NCBI RefSeq assembly: GCF_030515985.1 | Contig: NZ_CP100376.1 | Location: forward strand, 1,454,336 to 1,459,807 | Length of the DNA stretch: 5,472 bases | Reading direction: 5' to 3' | From: Corynebacterium accolens | GTDB lineage: Bacteria; Actinomycetota; Actinomycetes; Mycobacteriales; Mycobacteriaceae | Part shown: positions 5,212 through 5,472 of the stretch, in pieces | How positions within the stretch are numbered: position 1 is the stretch's first letter | Layout of the letters: each line of letters begins with the position of its first letter | Program-made: the position numbers and the translations under genes | Notes under the pieces: model-generated | The model's input: only the letters and a program-made list of their open reading frames with translations | Databases searched by the model: none | Told to the model about the DNA's origin: nothing

Positions 5212-5472
5212 ATGTCTGTGGATAAGACCTTCGATTTCGACTACGCCCGCACCTGGGCCGAACACGATCCGGATGCGGACACCGCCCGTCAGGTGCTCAC
5301 GTGGATCGAGGAAGATAACTCCGAAGAACTCGCCGCCGCCTTCGCGGGCCCCCTGAACTTTGGTACCGCGGGCCTGCGCGCCGCCGTGGGCGCGGGCGAA
5401 TCCCGCATGAACCGCGCCGTGGTCATTCGCACCACCTACGGTCTTATTACCTGGCTCAAGCAGCAGGTCGAT
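5212..5472 (+). CDS. Alpha-D-phosphohexomutase superfamily protein, probable phosphopentomutase (N-terminal part, runs off the right edge)
   Basis: The first 87 codons are present, starting MSVDKTFDFDYARTW. Residues 46-67 hold the diagnostic GPLNFGTAGLR and GAGESRMN blocks found near the N-terminus of Pgm2/PgcA-type phosphosugar mutases; the catalytic serine lies beyond the edge. In corynebacteria such genes beside deoC are often named pmmB (phosphomannomutase). In this operon the missing step is conversion of (deoxy)ribose-1-phosphate to the 5-phosphate, so phosphopentomutase activity is the likelier role. That is inference from context; phosphoglucomutase or phosphomannomutase activity cannot be excluded. 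GGAG (5199-5202) inside the end of deoC serves as ribosome site, and the 3-base gap suggests translational coupling. Confidence 0.88.
   Translation, partial: MSVDKTFDFDYARTWAEHDPDADTARQVLTWIEEDNSEELAAAFAGPLNFGTAGLRAAVGAGESRMNRAVVIRTTYGLITWLKQQVD

Noticed and set aside
4546..5265. A 239-residue open frame on the minus strand opposite deoC
   Set aside because: It is glycine-rich with no recognisable domain and lies wholly opposite deoC, whose catalytic residues are intact. Long antisense frames are expected in GC-rich coding sequence.
1..5472. CRISPR array, insertion sequence, prophage or defence genes
   Set aside because: No repeat-spacer pattern, transposase, integrase or attachment-like duplication is seen; the tRNAs are intact and their neighbours are ordinary chromosomal genes.

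Overview
The window looks like a chromosomal segment from a high-GC Gram-positive bacterium, most likely a Corynebacterium or close relative. The basis is gene content and style: a tRNA-Thr/tRNA-Met/tRNA-Trp cluster just upstream of secE-nusG, a NusG with a long acidic Ala/Glu-rich N-terminus, a short single-span SecE with a disordered N-terminal extension, and GC-rich coding sequence. The species was not determined.

The left part (about 1-1300) is read on the minus strand. In transcription order it holds tRNA-Thr(GGT), tRNA-Met(CAT), an intrinsic terminator, tRNA-Trp(CCA) with its own extended -10 candidate, a second terminator, a good promoter, secE, a third hairpin terminator in the secE-nusG gap, and the first 63 codons of nusG, which runs off the left edge. 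The unusual part is that secE and nusG are separated by what looks like a proper intrinsic terminator.

The right part (1395-5472) is read on the plus strand and is a deoxynucleoside catabolic (deo) locus. It holds a SorC-family DeoR-type regulator, then a promoter with an overlapping imperfect palindrome, then a tight run of deoD (purine nucleoside phosphorylase), a 14-span MFS transporter, deoC (deoxyribose-phosphate aldolase) and the start of an alpha-D-phosphohexomutase-superfamily gene. Gaps between these genes are 15, 11 and 3 bases.

Together the genes give a coherent route. The transporter probably moves a nucleoside or related compound. DeoD releases the base and makes (deoxy)ribose-1-phosphate, the mutase moves the phosphate to C5, and DeoC cleaves deoxyribose-5-phosphate to acetaldehyde and glyceraldehyde-3-phosphate. 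The regulator has a lysine where B. subtilis DeoR binds deoxyribose-5-phosphate, so it probably senses the DeoC substrate. I see no wholly new system. The most interesting points are the transporter type in this operon, the candidate operator, and the terminator between secE and nusG.
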